Below, piece after piece: positions 17,230-27,338 of a stretch of 64,000 nt of DNA. The DNA is from Anaerocolumna sedimenticola (GTDB lineage: Bacteria > Bacillota > Clostridia > Lachnospirales > Lachnospiraceae). Position 1 is the stretch's first letter; each line of letters opens with the position of its first letter. The notes under the pieces were generated by a model. The model was not told the origin of the DNA and did no database searches. It saw only the letters and a program-made list of their open reading frames with translations. Made by a program: the position numbers and the translations under genes. The stretch spans positions 2,001,501 to 2,065,500 of the forward strand of contig NZ_CP048000.1 of NCBI RefSeq assembly GCF_009931695.1, given 5' to 3'.

Positions 17230-19554
17230 TTGAAGCGGTTTTATTTTTTTAAACTATTAATAGCTCTGATTCTGTTTGTAATCGTTCCAAGTAGTATTAT
17301 TACTACCATAAATAATTATGCTACGGCCCAGTTTTCAAAAGATATCATTGCAAGTTCAGAAATTCACCGCCTCCAAATGGTAAGCAATGCCAACAATTTA
17401 GTATTCGACAGCATTTTCCGTGATGCCATGCGCCTTTCCGTGGATACGTCCTTGCAGAGCTTAGGAAATAATAAAAAAATTGATGAAATAGTAAAAAGAC
17501 ACAATGACATGTTTGACTTATTAAAGTTTGAAACTTCAATCATAGATTATGCAAGGACAAATGATTTATTTTATTCCGTTTATTTTTATGTTAATGGCGC
17601 GGATTATATTATCTCATCCGATATTGGGATAGTGCGGATTAACCAGCTTACGGATATAAGGTGGATACAGGAGTATAAAAAGCTTGAAAATGGCACATCA
17701 GGTAATATAATTCTACCTTCTCATTTTGTTAAGTCCAATGTGATCTCCGTTTCCGACAAGGAGGAGGTTAAAGGCCAGAACTGTATTTCGTATATTTATA
17801 AAATTACTCCCTATACGTCCAACCTGAAAGGGGCATTGGTTTTCAACATTAACGAAGAGAAGCTGCGGAGTTTATACACCGTTAATAAAGGTGATGATGG
17901 GTTTGTGATAATAATCAATAACAGGGGAGAGGTAATATCAAATGCGGAGCAATCCAATAATCTGGAGCTCCTTAAAATGAATTTATTTCAGAAGATTCAA
18001 AAGAGTAAATCAGAACAGGGATATTTTTCATTGCTTGTAAATGGGAAAAGCCAGCTTTGTTCTTTTTATAAGTCACCAAATAGTAATCTTATTTATTATG
18101 GCGCCAATGATATGGATGTATTGTTCAGAAATCAGACGTCCGTTCAAATCAAGCTTGTTTTTGCCGCCTTTGCCATTTCTTTGGCCGGTCTGTTTGCTGC
18201 CTATTATATTTCAAGACGTTTATATAACCCAATTGCACTCTTGGTGAAAGAAATATATGCAAATGAAAGGTTGAATTTAAAAAATGGCAGTGATGAAATT
18301 CAGACAATATCAAAAGTATTAAATGAGCTTCTAAAGGAAGAGAACCGCATTTTTATTGATAACCGCTCAAATAAAATCCACGAAGCTTCGCTGCTTCGTA
18401 TCATTTCCTCCGTTAACGATGCCACAGACGATGACATTATGAAAATATTACCTTTCCCCTTTACGGCCTGTGCGGTAATTCTTCCCGGCAAATTGCAGGA
18501 AAGAATGGTCATTGATAATAATGAAAAATTTGAATATTATGCAAAAATTATTATACGTATCTGCGAAGAAATGTTAAGTGAGGGTATGTGTACATCGGGA
18601 ATCCGGTATCATGATGAGAGTATAGCACTTATCATAAGTATAGATGCCAATCTAAAAAACCCCATGGAAATTCTGCGGGAAAAGCTCAATAAAATTCAGT
18701 TGGAGCTATCCACAATGTTTAATTTTCCAATGACAATTACGGTAGGGAGCCTGCAAAAGAATAAAGATACGGCTTATAAATCCTTTGAACAGGCAAATGA
18801 GATATTACATTACCGGTTTATAAAAGGATATAACAGCATCATTTTTTATAGTGATGTATATCCGGAAGCTGCATATTATTATCCGGCCGAGGACATCAAT
18901 CTGATTGAAACCTGTCTTGAGCTGTGCGATAAAGATAAATTATTTGCCGCAACAGAAAAAATGTTTAAAGAAATAGCACAGCATGACCATATTGATTACA
19001 ATAATGTGATTCAAATATTAAACCAGTTGGTTACTAATTTAATAGATAAAATAGTTGAATCCCATCTGCGTATAACGGATATTTTTGAAGATAAGGACCA
19101 TTTATATAAGAGTTTATGGCTGAATGAAACATTAGACGATGCCTGTAACTGGTTGATTGAAAAGTATAACGCCGTTATAGATTATCAAAACAGGGTATTA
19201 AATAACGATGAAATATATTTTAATAATGCGATTCAATTTATTAAGCAAAACTACAAAAAGGACATTAATATTGATATAGTAGCGGAGAATATAGGAATCA
19301 GCTACTCCTATTTACGAAAGATCTTCAAAGAAAAAACAGATAAAAGTCTCGTTGACTATATCAATGAACTGCGTTTAAACGATGCGAAAAACATGTTAAG
19401 AAATACACGGTTAACTATAAAGGAAATTTCAAGCTTGTGCGGCTATAACCATGAACGCAGCTTTTCCCGTGTTTTTACACAATATGAGAATATTACGCCG
19501 GGAATGTACCGGAATACCTATAAGCAGGATAAGAAAGTAGAGGAAGTTTCATAA
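17230..19554 (+). CDS. Membrane-anchored AraC-family regulator (YesS/YtdP-like)
   Basis: 774 aa from TTG after AAGGAGGGGG. A transmembrane segment (about residues 8-30) and a second one (about 298-318, LVFAAFAISLAGLFAAYYIS) flank an extracellular Cache-like sensor region. A degenerate GGDEF/YesN-like middle follows, and a C-terminal double HTH (INIDIVAENIGISYSYLRKI ... TIKEISSLCGYNHERSFSRV). This architecture senses a ligand or the binding protein outside and activates its neighbouring sugar operon. Intact. Confidence 0.9.
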   Translation: MKRFYFFKLLIALILFVIVPSSIITTINNYATAQFSKDIIASSEIHRLQMVSNANNLVFDSIFRDAMRLSVDTSLQSLGNNKKIDEIVKRHNDMFDLLKFETSIIDYARTNDLFYSVYFYVNGADYIISSDIGIVRINQLTDIRWIQEYKKLENGTSGNIILPSHFVKSNVISVSDKEEVKGQNCISYIYKITPYTSNLKGALVFNINEEKLRSLYTVNKGDDGFVIIINNRGEVISNAEQSNNLELLKMNLFQKIQKSKSEQGYFSLLVNGKSQLCSFYKSPNSNLIYYGANDMDVLFRNQTSVQIKLVFAAFAISLAGLFAAYYISRRLYNPIALLVKEIYANERLNLKNGSDEIQTISKVLNELLKEENRIFIDNRSNKIHEASLLRIISSVNDATDDDIMKILPFPFTACAVILPGKLQERMVIDNNEKFEYYAKIIIRICEEMLSEGMCTSGIRYHDESIALIISIDANLKNPMEILREKLNKIQLELSTMFNFPMTITVGSLQKNKDTAYKSFEQANEILHYRFIKGYNSIIFYSDVYPEAAYYYPAEDINLIETCLELCDKDKLFAATEKMFKEIAQHDHIDYNNVIQILNQLVTNLIDKIVESHLRITDIFEDKDHLYKSLWLNETLDDACNWLIEKYNAVIDYQNRVLNNDEIYFNNAIQFIKQNYKKDINIDIVAENIGISYSYLRKIFKEKTDKSLVDYINELRLNDAKNMLRNTRLTIKEISSLCGYNHERSFSRVFTQYENITPGMYRNTYKQDKKVEEVS

Positions 19555-19614
19555 ATGATCAATAGAGGTGGAGGATAAGATTTTAGGAATAAATTTAATA
19601 CATAGGGTCCGCAA

Positions 19615-19662
19615 GGGGTTTCCCGGCATTGAATGTAAAATCGATGTTGGGAAACCCTGTTT
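19615..19662 (+). terminator. Rho-independent terminator after the AraC gene
   Basis: GGGTTTCCC (19616-19624) and GGGAAACCC (19649-19657) form a 9-bp stem followed by TGTTTTATT. Confidence 0.75.
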
Positions 19663-19788
19663 TATTACATAAGAATCATCCCCAAAATGACAGTGCAGGA
19701 GTCTGCCAGGCCAGATTCTTTTTGTACAATAGAAAATTTTATCCTATAAGTTTGAGAAATAATTTATAAAATTATAATATTTTACTAA

Positions 19789-19816
19789 TTGACTTTTTTA
19801 TAATAATATTTATAAT
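19789..19816 (+). promoter_or_regulatory. Promoter of the TetR-YhgE operon
   Basis: TTGACT (19789-19794), 16 bases, TATAAT (19811-19816), 48 bases before the TetR start codon. Confidence 0.75.
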
Positions 19817-19822
19817 GAACTA

Positions 19823-19847
19823 ATGACTTGAATTGTCATATAGTCAT
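19823..19847. promoter_or_regulatory. Candidate TetR operator just downstream of the -10 box
   Basis: ATGAC-TTGAATT-GTCAT (19823-19839) is a perfect palindrome, followed by a further AGTCAT half-site. It overlaps the expected transcription start and would suit autoregulation by the TetR protein. Confidence 0.55.
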
Positions 19848-19863
19848 TTTGGAGGGATTTAAA

Positions 19864-20441
19864 ATGGATGGGAAAGAAATAAAAAGGAAAGAAATTGCGG
19901 AAGCTGCCAAGGAACTTTTCACAGATTACGGCTATAAAGCGGTCAGTATGGATCAGATAGCACAGAAATCCAATGTGGCAAAGGGTACGCTTTACTTATA
20001 TTTTAAGGATAAAGAAGATTTATTTATGTACCTGATCAACGGCTTCATTAAAGAATTCGACTCCTATGTAGTGGATATAGTGAATAAAAAGTTATCGCTT
20101 GTGGATGAAATACATGAAGTGATTTACAATATGTTGATGTATCGGAAAAATCAGGAGTTTCTATATAAAATCGTGAAAGAAGCAAAAGAATTCCGGACCC
20201 AGGTTTCCTGTAAAGTTGTTGATATGCTGGATGACACCATAAGTGTCTATCTGGAGAAACGTTTGAATAATGCGGTGGAAAAAGGCTTAATTAAGCCTTG
20301 TAATACAACACTGCTTACTTTTTTGGTAATAAAGGTATATACGGCGCTGGCTTTTGAATGGGAAGAAAACACGAGGCGTTAAATGAACGTGAAATTGCAG
20401 ATTCGGTAGGAAGGTTTTTAAAACAAGGTTTGTTTCTGTGA
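19864..20441 (+). CDS. TetR/AcrR-family transcriptional regulator (frameshifted near its 3' end)
   Basis: About 192 aa if read across a frameshift. The N-terminal HTH is KELFTDYGYKAVSMDQIAQK followed by SNVAKGTLYLYFKDKEDLF, the standard TetR signature. ATG 19864 follows GGAGGGATTTAAA; an upstream TTG at 19828 lies in the operator. The uninterrupted frame stops at 20382, but one added A in the A4 run at 20366-20369 restores a natural C-terminus (HEALNEREIADSVGRFLKQG) ending at 20441, ten bases before the next gene. It probably controls the following membrane genes. Confidence 0.85.
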
Positions 20442-20450
20442 GGTGATTCT

Positions 20451-21692
20451 TTGAAAATTAAAAAAAGACTGGTTATTATTATAATTACAGCGGCAGTATT
20501 GATTACTTACATGGCCGGCCATATTTCAAAATTTGATTTGGGATTGATTTATTTACCTAAAAGTTATGTGCAGTTTTGTATGGAAGATACCCTGTTAGAC
20601 GGGTGGAGAGAGCTTAAATCCCTGTATAATTCTCCTTTAAGTCTTACGGTAAATACCTTTGAGGATGAAAATAGAGTATTTTCCCTGACGGCTTATAATG
20701 ATAAAAATAAAATAATTTTTTCCTCAAATAATTTACATGGGGATTATATAGGCCTTACGAAAAACAAAAATATTAAGAATAAGAATGACAATAGCAAGAA
20801 CAACAATAACAAGAACGATAATAGCAACAATAATATTGACGAAAACAGCAATCAAAAGGATAGTACTGATAAAATAAACGGGAAAAAAGATCAGATACTT
20901 ACCTTAATTGAGATATATAATAAATATGCCAGAGTTAGTAAGAGCGGCCATAAATCCTTTGCAGTAACGGGAGGCAAGGACAGTATGTGTGATACCGACG
21001 AATACGAAGCGGTCCTTAATAGAGAGATAATAGAAATATTGCCGGATTATTTTAAGAATTACATAGGGGATGAAAAGGTATTAAAAAATATAAATACTTT
21101 CCTGAACCGATTGGATTCCGATATTCTTTTACATATTTATATAGATGATTCCGATAAAATACGAAGTATAAATGTATCCTTTCGTTATAACGGACAGAAC
21201 GTTTATATGGAAGTGATATTTAATAATGCGGTTAAGATATGGGATGATCTGACCATTACCTGTATTTTAGGTGATAATGCGGATACCACGGTATCTATAA
21301 AATCCAAAGGAAATCACAGCCGTGACGGAAATATATTTACAGATGAAACAAACCTCCTTGTTCTTTCCGGTGCTGCGACCACCCTGCAATTAAAAGCAGT
21401 TACGGAAGTAGATTTCAATAAACAAAAAGATAATATCAGTTTCGGTATGAAAGGTGATATTTTTGGCATGCCGGTTAATCTGAATACGGTTGGAGATTTA
21501 GGCAGTAAAAATGGGTGGGATATTCATACGAATACGGATTTAGAATTAAAATTTGTGGATTACCGGTCTGAAATGAATTTTAGTGAGAATAAAAATTACC
21601 TGAACGATGTTAATTCTTTTCAAAGTATGGGAAGTTTCTATAATGAGAAAAAGGCTGCCATAAAAGATGGTTTTTTGAAAATATTACAATAA
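20451..21692 (+). CDS. Membrane-anchored protein with Asn/Lys-rich low-complexity segment
   Basis: 413 aa from TTG after GAGGTGATTC. A single N-terminal membrane helix (about residues 6-24) makes it extracellular or anchored. Residues about 103-147 are a low-complexity run of Asn, Lys, Asp and Ser. The rest looks like a beta-rich domain with amphipathic strands and may bind lipid or a surface polymer. I do not recognise a family. It lies between the TetR and YhgE genes with short gaps, so it belongs to the same unit. Confidence 0.75.
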   Translation: MKIKKRLVIIIITAAVLITYMAGHISKFDLGLIYLPKSYVQFCMEDTLLDGWRELKSLYNSPLSLTVNTFEDENRVFSLTAYNDKNKIIFSSNNLHGDYIGLTKNKNIKNKNDNSKNNNNKNDNSNNNIDENSNQKDSTDKINGKKDQILTLIEIYNKYARVSKSGHKSFAVTGGKDSMCDTDEYEAVLNREIIEILPDYFKNYIGDEKVLKNINTFLNRLDSDILLHIYIDDSDKIRSINVSFRYNGQNVYMEVIFNNAVKIWDDLTITCILGDNADTTVSIKSKGNHSRDGNIFTDETNLLVLSGAATTLQLKAVTEVDFNKQKDNISFGMKGDIFGMPVNLNTVGDLGSKNGWDIHTNTDLELKFVDYRSEMNFSENKNYLNDVNSFQSMGSFYNEKKAAIKDGFLKILQ

Positions 21693-21767
21693 TTAATCGG
21701 GAAAGAGGACACCGCTTATGGAGTACCGTGATTGAAAATGTGATTTAAAACCAAAGGAGTGATATAA

Positions 21768-24700
21768 GTGAAAAAATCAAATGCAGTTCGTATACATATA
21801 AAAAAGAATCATAATGCTTTACGCCAGGCAATTGGGATCTTCCGGTCGGATATAGGTAAAATAACGACCAGCTGGGTAACTGTAGTAATATTGTTTGGAC
21901 TTACCATATTACCGCCGGTTTATGCCTGGTTAAATATTTATGCCTCCTGGGACCCCTATGGCAATACCGGAGGACTTAAGGTAGCCGTAATAAATGAAGA
22001 TGCCGGAGGAACCATATTTAATATGGACTTTAATATCGGTACGGAAATAATGTCGACACTTAAAACCAACGATAAATTAGGGTGGATTTTTTGTGATAAT
22101 AAAGACGAAGCTTTAAAAATGGTGGAGGACGGTAAAGTTTATGCCGCCATTATCATACCGGAAGATTTTTCTCTTTCTCTTTCTACCATTTTGGATGAAC
22201 ACCCAAAAAAATTAAGTATCGATTATTATAAAAATCAGAAATTAAACGCTATTGCTCCCAAAATTATTGATTCGGCTACCAATACCCTGAAAACGGAAAT
22301 CAGCACTAAGATTATTCAGACTGCGGTATCCAAGGTTTTGGAACAGATTAATACAATCGGTACGGATTTAAAAGAAAATTATCCCGACCTGGAGGATTCG
22401 GTTAGCCTGTTAAAGCATATTGATGAAAATGTAAAAGAACTTCCGGGCAGATTAAATAACCTGACTGACAATATTGAAAATGGGGTTGTTAAAATTGATT
22501 CGGCCAGTGAAGATTTTGTATTTGTTCAGGAAACCATTGATGATTTAGTTGAATTTAATGACAATATGTCGGATATGATTACAGATACCGGTGAAGATAT
22601 TGATAAGTATTCACCGAAAGTAAGAGCTGATTTGGCTTCCGTTCAATCCCTATTTATGGATATATCGAAAGATGCCGAATATCTTTCCGGTGAGGTCACA
22701 GCCAATAAACCTGAATTTATCAATGATATCGATCAGTTAAACAGTAATCTGACCATATTGAAAGAAGATATGAATGATATAAGCGGGGATATGCTGAAGT
22801 TAAATAGCGACGGAATATCTGATATTATAGATCTGAATAATGATATTTCAAATGATATTGATGATATGCAGGAAGTTTTAACGGATTTAAGGGATGGTTC
22901 CGATGATTTATCCAAAGCAGAATCTCTTATCAGGAAGTTTGGAAATCTGTGTGATGATGTGGGAGACAGCCTGGATGATTTAGCGGATCAGCTGGATGAC
23001 CTTTATAATTCCGGGGACGACGTCCTGGCCGGCCTTGAGAATATAAGCAAGGAATTAACAACTCTTGTAGATACTATTAATAACGAAGATAACATTAAAA
23101 ACATATCCGGGACTATTAATACATTGATAACCAGTTTAAATACCATTAATGGAATACTGGAAAAGAATCAGAAGCTATTTGCAGATATTATAGCAATAAA
23201 TAATAAAATTATTAAAGATCTGGATAATTTATCGAAAGGTTTCATTACGGAGGAAGCCATAACAAGCCTGGATAACCACTTAAAACAACTAAGTTCATCC
23301 CTGGATACGATTTCAGGCAATCCTCCGGGCGGGATTGACGGCCGGATGGCAGAAGCTTTAAAAGACCTTGAAGGTATACTAACCCAACTGGAAAACCTGT
23401 TGGCTCAGATTAAAAACAGCAATACCGGTGAAAATATTGCCGCTGTTATCCTGTCTTTGGAGAACAGCCTGAAAAATATTAACGGTGTATTAGAGAATTC
23501 TTCGGGTATGTTCGGTGCTATTATAACTACCAATAATGCAATTCTGAAAGATTTGCAGGTCTTATCCAAATCACTGAACGAAAACGGGCTTAACGATCTG
23601 GAAAATGATATGGAAAAACTAAGCCGGCAGATAAGTGACATCAGGCAGACGCTGGAGAACAGCAGTGATGATGTAAAGGATGAACTAAATAATGCCAAAA
23701 GGCTTTTACGCCAAATTGATGATTTGAGCGATGATCTGGCGGATGGTTTGTCAGAGCTTAATTCCGATATCAGTAAGTATTCCGGAAGTATCAGCACTAC
23801 GTTAAAAGACATACAGGATATTCTGTCAAAAACGAATACGGAATTGGCTAAAAACCAGGGAGACGGAAATCAGAAGATAAATACCTTTATCTGGAATATG
23901 AATGAACAGATTGATACGGTTAATTTAAGATTAAGTGATCTCAAAGATGAGATAAAAACAGCAGCCGTATGGTTACCCTGCTTGATGATATAAAAGAAGT
24001 GTCTTTTAATGCCGCTTCCGCAGTCGGTACCGTATTAAACGGTATAAATGATGAAGCACTGGAGAACCTGGAAAATAATTTATCTAATGGTTCGGCATTG
24101 TTTCAGGACATTAACAACATACTGGCAAGCACCAAAGCCACAGTAAATGATTTAAGCGATTTCTCCGATGATGTTGCTAAAAGCGGTAAAACCACCATAA
24201 GCAGGATAGAGGAAGTGAAAAAAGAAGTACCGGCGGTACAATCGGGCTTTACCATGATTACCGATAAAATCGATAAATTAAACGGCAAAGTAACTTATGA
24301 TGATTTGGTTAAACTAATTCACCGGGATGTGGAAGAAGACAGTGATTATTTTTCTTCTCCGGTAGTATTATCCTCTCATGATGTATATGTATCGGAGAAC
24401 TATGGTAAAGGCCTTGCTCCGTTTTATTCCATTCTTGCCCTTTGGGTCGGAGGTATGTTTTTAGCAGCGCTGCTTCAGACAAAAGTGGATCGGACCGGAG
24501 TTACCTATTCACCGAAACAAGTTTATTTTGGGAGATACTTTTTATTTGGAACAGTGGCATTGGCGCAGGGACTTGTAACAGCCCTGGGAGATCTGCTGAT
24601 ATTGCGGATACCAATACATAGTCCGGTGCTGTTTACTATGTTATGCTGTTTTTTCAGTTTAATATTCTCCATGATAATCTATTCCCTGGTTACAACTTTA

Positions 24701-25012
24701 AATAATGTTGGTAAGGCACTTGGTATTATTTTACTGCTTCTTCAGGTTACCGCATCGGGCGGAACTTTTCCGATTCAGGTTACACCGGTATTCTTCCGGA
24801 TAATTAACAAATTTATGCCATTTACCTATGCTATAGGTGGTCTGAGAGAAGCAATCTATGGTGTTACTTATGATAACCTGACGAAAGATATTGCCGCACT
24901 CTGCCTTTTTGGCATAATCTTTACCTTGTATGGTGCTCTGTTTAAGAAACGTTTAAATGAAATATTCGAAAGATTTTCATTAAACTTAAGAAAATCGGGA
25001 ATTATTCATTGA
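21768..25012 (+). CDS. YhgE/Pip-family membrane protein (one frameshift near 23969)
   Basis: About 1,081 aa when read across one frameshift. The N-terminus (PPVYAWLNIYASWDPYGNTG then LKVAVINEDAGG) is the hallmark of YhgE/Pip (phage infection protein) family. A long central helical/coiled-coil region of repeated DDL/NDIS-like heptads (about residues 200-800) is extracellular. Five or so membrane helices of the ABC-2 permease type are at the C-terminus (FYSILALWVGGMFLAALLQT onwards). The frame breaks in GCCGTATGGTT; one extra A joins AAV to MVTLLDDIKEV. Family members are linked to type VII/ESX-like secretion and to phage receptors; the job here is unknown. Confidence 0.85.
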
Positions 25013-25074
25013 AAATAGAAAATCCCTTAAGGAATGGAATCTTATCAGATTAAATATATTTATAAAGATGGAGG

Positions 25075-25341
25075 ATGTCCCAAAATAATGATTTTATTTC
25101 ATTATTTTGGGACATTTTTTTATGCAATAGGAAATTGCGCCCTATTGCATAAAAAGCCCTGCCGGGCGGGATGCGCATGACGCGCTAGCAGAAATTGTCA
25201 CTGGAGTGACAGCGCGTCAGCGCCAGAGTCTGGCAAGCCAGACTCTTTCTTATCTCATAGGAGCAAGCCAGACTCTTTCTTGTTTACCAGGAAAGTTCTC
25301 CGAACTTAAGCGCCAGGATTCGGTTTGTCAGGCGCTTTTTT
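25075..25341 (+). repeat. Multi-hairpin intergenic repeat, locus A
   Basis: The order is: a 17-bp perfect terminator stem (25075-25091 with 25099-25115) and T6; hairpin TATGCAATAGG (25121-25131) with CCTATTGCATA (25141-25151); a two-level stem TGACGCGC/GCGCGTCA (25178-25185, 25212-25219) around TGTCACT/AGTGACA; and AGAGTCTGGC-AA-GCCAGACTCT (25225-25246) with a T-rich tail. It is followed by a shortened unit (TATCTCATAGGA fused to GCAAGCCAGACTC at 25251-25281) and a last terminator (AAGCGCC/GGCGCTT, T6). It is much more GC-rich than its surroundings. It fills most of the 517-base gap after yhgE. Confidence 0.8.
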
Positions 25342-25490
25342 GTTAATTATCCATGAATTTACTCCGTATTGCCATAATTTATGCTATTTGAGAGCCAAAA
25401 CTGAAAATGAGAGTATCTGATTCTTACGATTTGATAATAGTTTTAAAGATTGAGACTGTTAAACAGGGGTATAAAGTTATATAAAGATTA

Positions 25491-25504
25491 TAGGTCCGGA
25501 CCTA
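25491..25504. promoter_or_regulatory. 14-bp perfect palindrome before the heparinase-like gene
   Basis: TAGGTCCGGACCTA lies eight bases before the AAAGGAGGAG ribosome-binding site. A perfect palindrome this close to the start suggests an operator or a translation-blocking hairpin. Confidence 0.5.
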
Positions 25505-25529
25505 AAATAAAAGGAGGAGTTTAATTTAT

Positions 25530-27328
25530 ATGATTTATGAAATAGCAAAAGGATATAAAGGTGATTATACCATATTTAGGCCTTATGCCCCTGAGAACAA
25601 CAGGGAAAGCTGGGAAGCTTTACCCCAAAAATTAAAAAAGGATTTGTTAACTTGGGGAGAAAAGCATCTTGGATATGAGTATCCATGGATACCGGCCACC
25701 AGGTATATGGAGTTTTGCCGTATAGGTAACAGAGCAAATTTTGAAAGCCTGTATTTTGCCAGAAGACGTGCTTTAAATGCTCTGGTAATGGCTGAATGTA
25801 CGGAGGGAAAAGGAAAATTTCTGGATGAAATTATAAACGGCATTATGAGTATATGTGAGGAAAGCGGCTGGCAGCTGCCTGCTCATAATCATAATGGAAA
25901 AGGCGAGTTTGAATGTCTGCCGGATAACAGTAACCCCGTCATGGACTTATTCGCCTGCGAGACAGGAGCCCAGCTTTCTATGGTTGCTTATTTATTGAAA
26001 AGTCAGCTTGATGCTGTAAGCCCGCTGATTATAAAACGCATTTACAATGAGCTCACTGTCAGAATACTGAATCCTTACTTAAGCACTCACTTCGGGTGGA
26101 TGGGGGAGTATGGAGAAAGTGTTAATAATTGGACGCCCTGGTGTACTCAGAATACCCTGATTACCATATTCTCCATGGAAGGAATTGAACGGGAAATAAA
26201 GCAGAGAGTGTTAGAACAGGCAGCAAAAAGCCTGGATATTTTTTTAAATGTATATGGGGAAGACGGATGCTGTAATGAAGGTGCCAGCTATTACCGTGCA
26301 GCAGGCCTATGCCTGTTTAATGCCATTGAGGTTATGAATGCAGTGACGACAGACGAATTTGTATCTTTGTATCAGAATAATAAAATACGCAATATTGCCC
26401 CTATATTCTGAATGTGCATGTGGCGGACAAATATTATGCAAATTTTTCGGATTGTGCGCCTGTATGCGAAAGGCCGGGGGTAAGGGAATTTTTGTTTGCC
26501 AAGAGGGTTGGAAATGAAAATATGATGCGTTTTGCGGCGGCAGAACATAAAAAGGATGAAAATTACCTGCTTCCTAATTCGGAAAATTTATTTTACCGTC
26601 TTCAGGCAGCCTTTACGGAAAATGAAATATCTTCATTTGATACTGCAAAACCTGTTCAAAAGCCGGATATTTATTATGAAAGTGTGGGAATTCTGCTGAC
26701 AAGAGATTCCAGCTATTTTTTGGCTGTTAAGGCCGGCTGCAATGGTGACAGTCATAACCATAATGACACGGGCAGTATAACCGTGTATAAAAAAGGTAAG
26801 CCGTTTCTGATTGATGTGGGGGTGGAAACCTACAGCAGAAAAACATTTTCGTCCAGCAGATATGAAATTTGGACTATGCAGTCCGCTTTCCATAATGTGG
26901 TTAATTTTGGAAACAAGATGCAGAAAGATGGTGCCATGTATGCGGCTAAAGTTTCTGAGGTAATACTGGAAAAAGAAAAAGCCGGTATTACCATGGAGTT
27001 GGCAGGTTGTTATCAGGAAGGAACCGTTAATAGCTATGTAAGGAAAGTAGAGTTTATTAAAGAACAGGAAATTCGTGTTACGGATACTTGTAATCCACTT
27101 CCGGAAGATACTTATTTAAGCCTTATGACTTTAGAACAGCCGGAACTGCAAGGCAAAACCTTAGTAATCGGAGAGTTGGGGAAAATATATTTTGAGTCAG
27201 AGTTTTCTGCCGAAATAGAGGAAATTAAGCTTACGGATCCTAAGCTGATGAAAGAATGGGGCGAGAAGTTATACCGGACTAAAGTCTACATAAACGATTC
27301 AAAGTTAACCTTTAGTATAAAAGATTAA
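25530..27328 (+). CDS. Heparinase II/III-like polysaccharide lyase or hydrolase (one frameshift at 26398-26401)
   Basis: About 599 aa when read across one frameshift. The N-terminal half is an alpha-helical toroid (MEFCRIGNRANFESLYFARR ... GEYGESVNNWTPWCTQNTLI), the C-terminal half a beta-sandwich with NGDSHNHNDTGSITVYKKGK, the conserved His/Asn patch of heparinase II/III and alginate-lyase families. One extra C in CCCC (26398-26401) joins NIAP to YILNVHVADKYYANF. There is no signal peptide, so it acts on imported oligosaccharides in the cytoplasm. First gene of an uptake operon; the likely substrate is a uronic-acid-containing glycan. Confidence 0.82.
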
Positions 27329-27338
27329 GGAGGACTAT

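Noticed and set aside
20760-20900. Short direct repeats in an Asn-rich stretch, at first like a CRISPR or VNTR
   Set aside because: They are AAC/AAT/AAG codon repeats in one open frame; there are no fixed spacers.
23405-23812. Ser/Phe/Leu-rich minus-strand frame of 135 codons
   Set aside because: It is antisense to the repetitive coiled-coil region of the YhgE gene and mirrors its composition; it has no ribosome-binding site.
25120-25340. Possible CRISPR array or tRNA cluster because of GC-rich hairpins
   Set aside because: Repeats are not regularly spaced and no tRNA T-loop or anticodon arm was found; the structure fits the hairpin repeat family.
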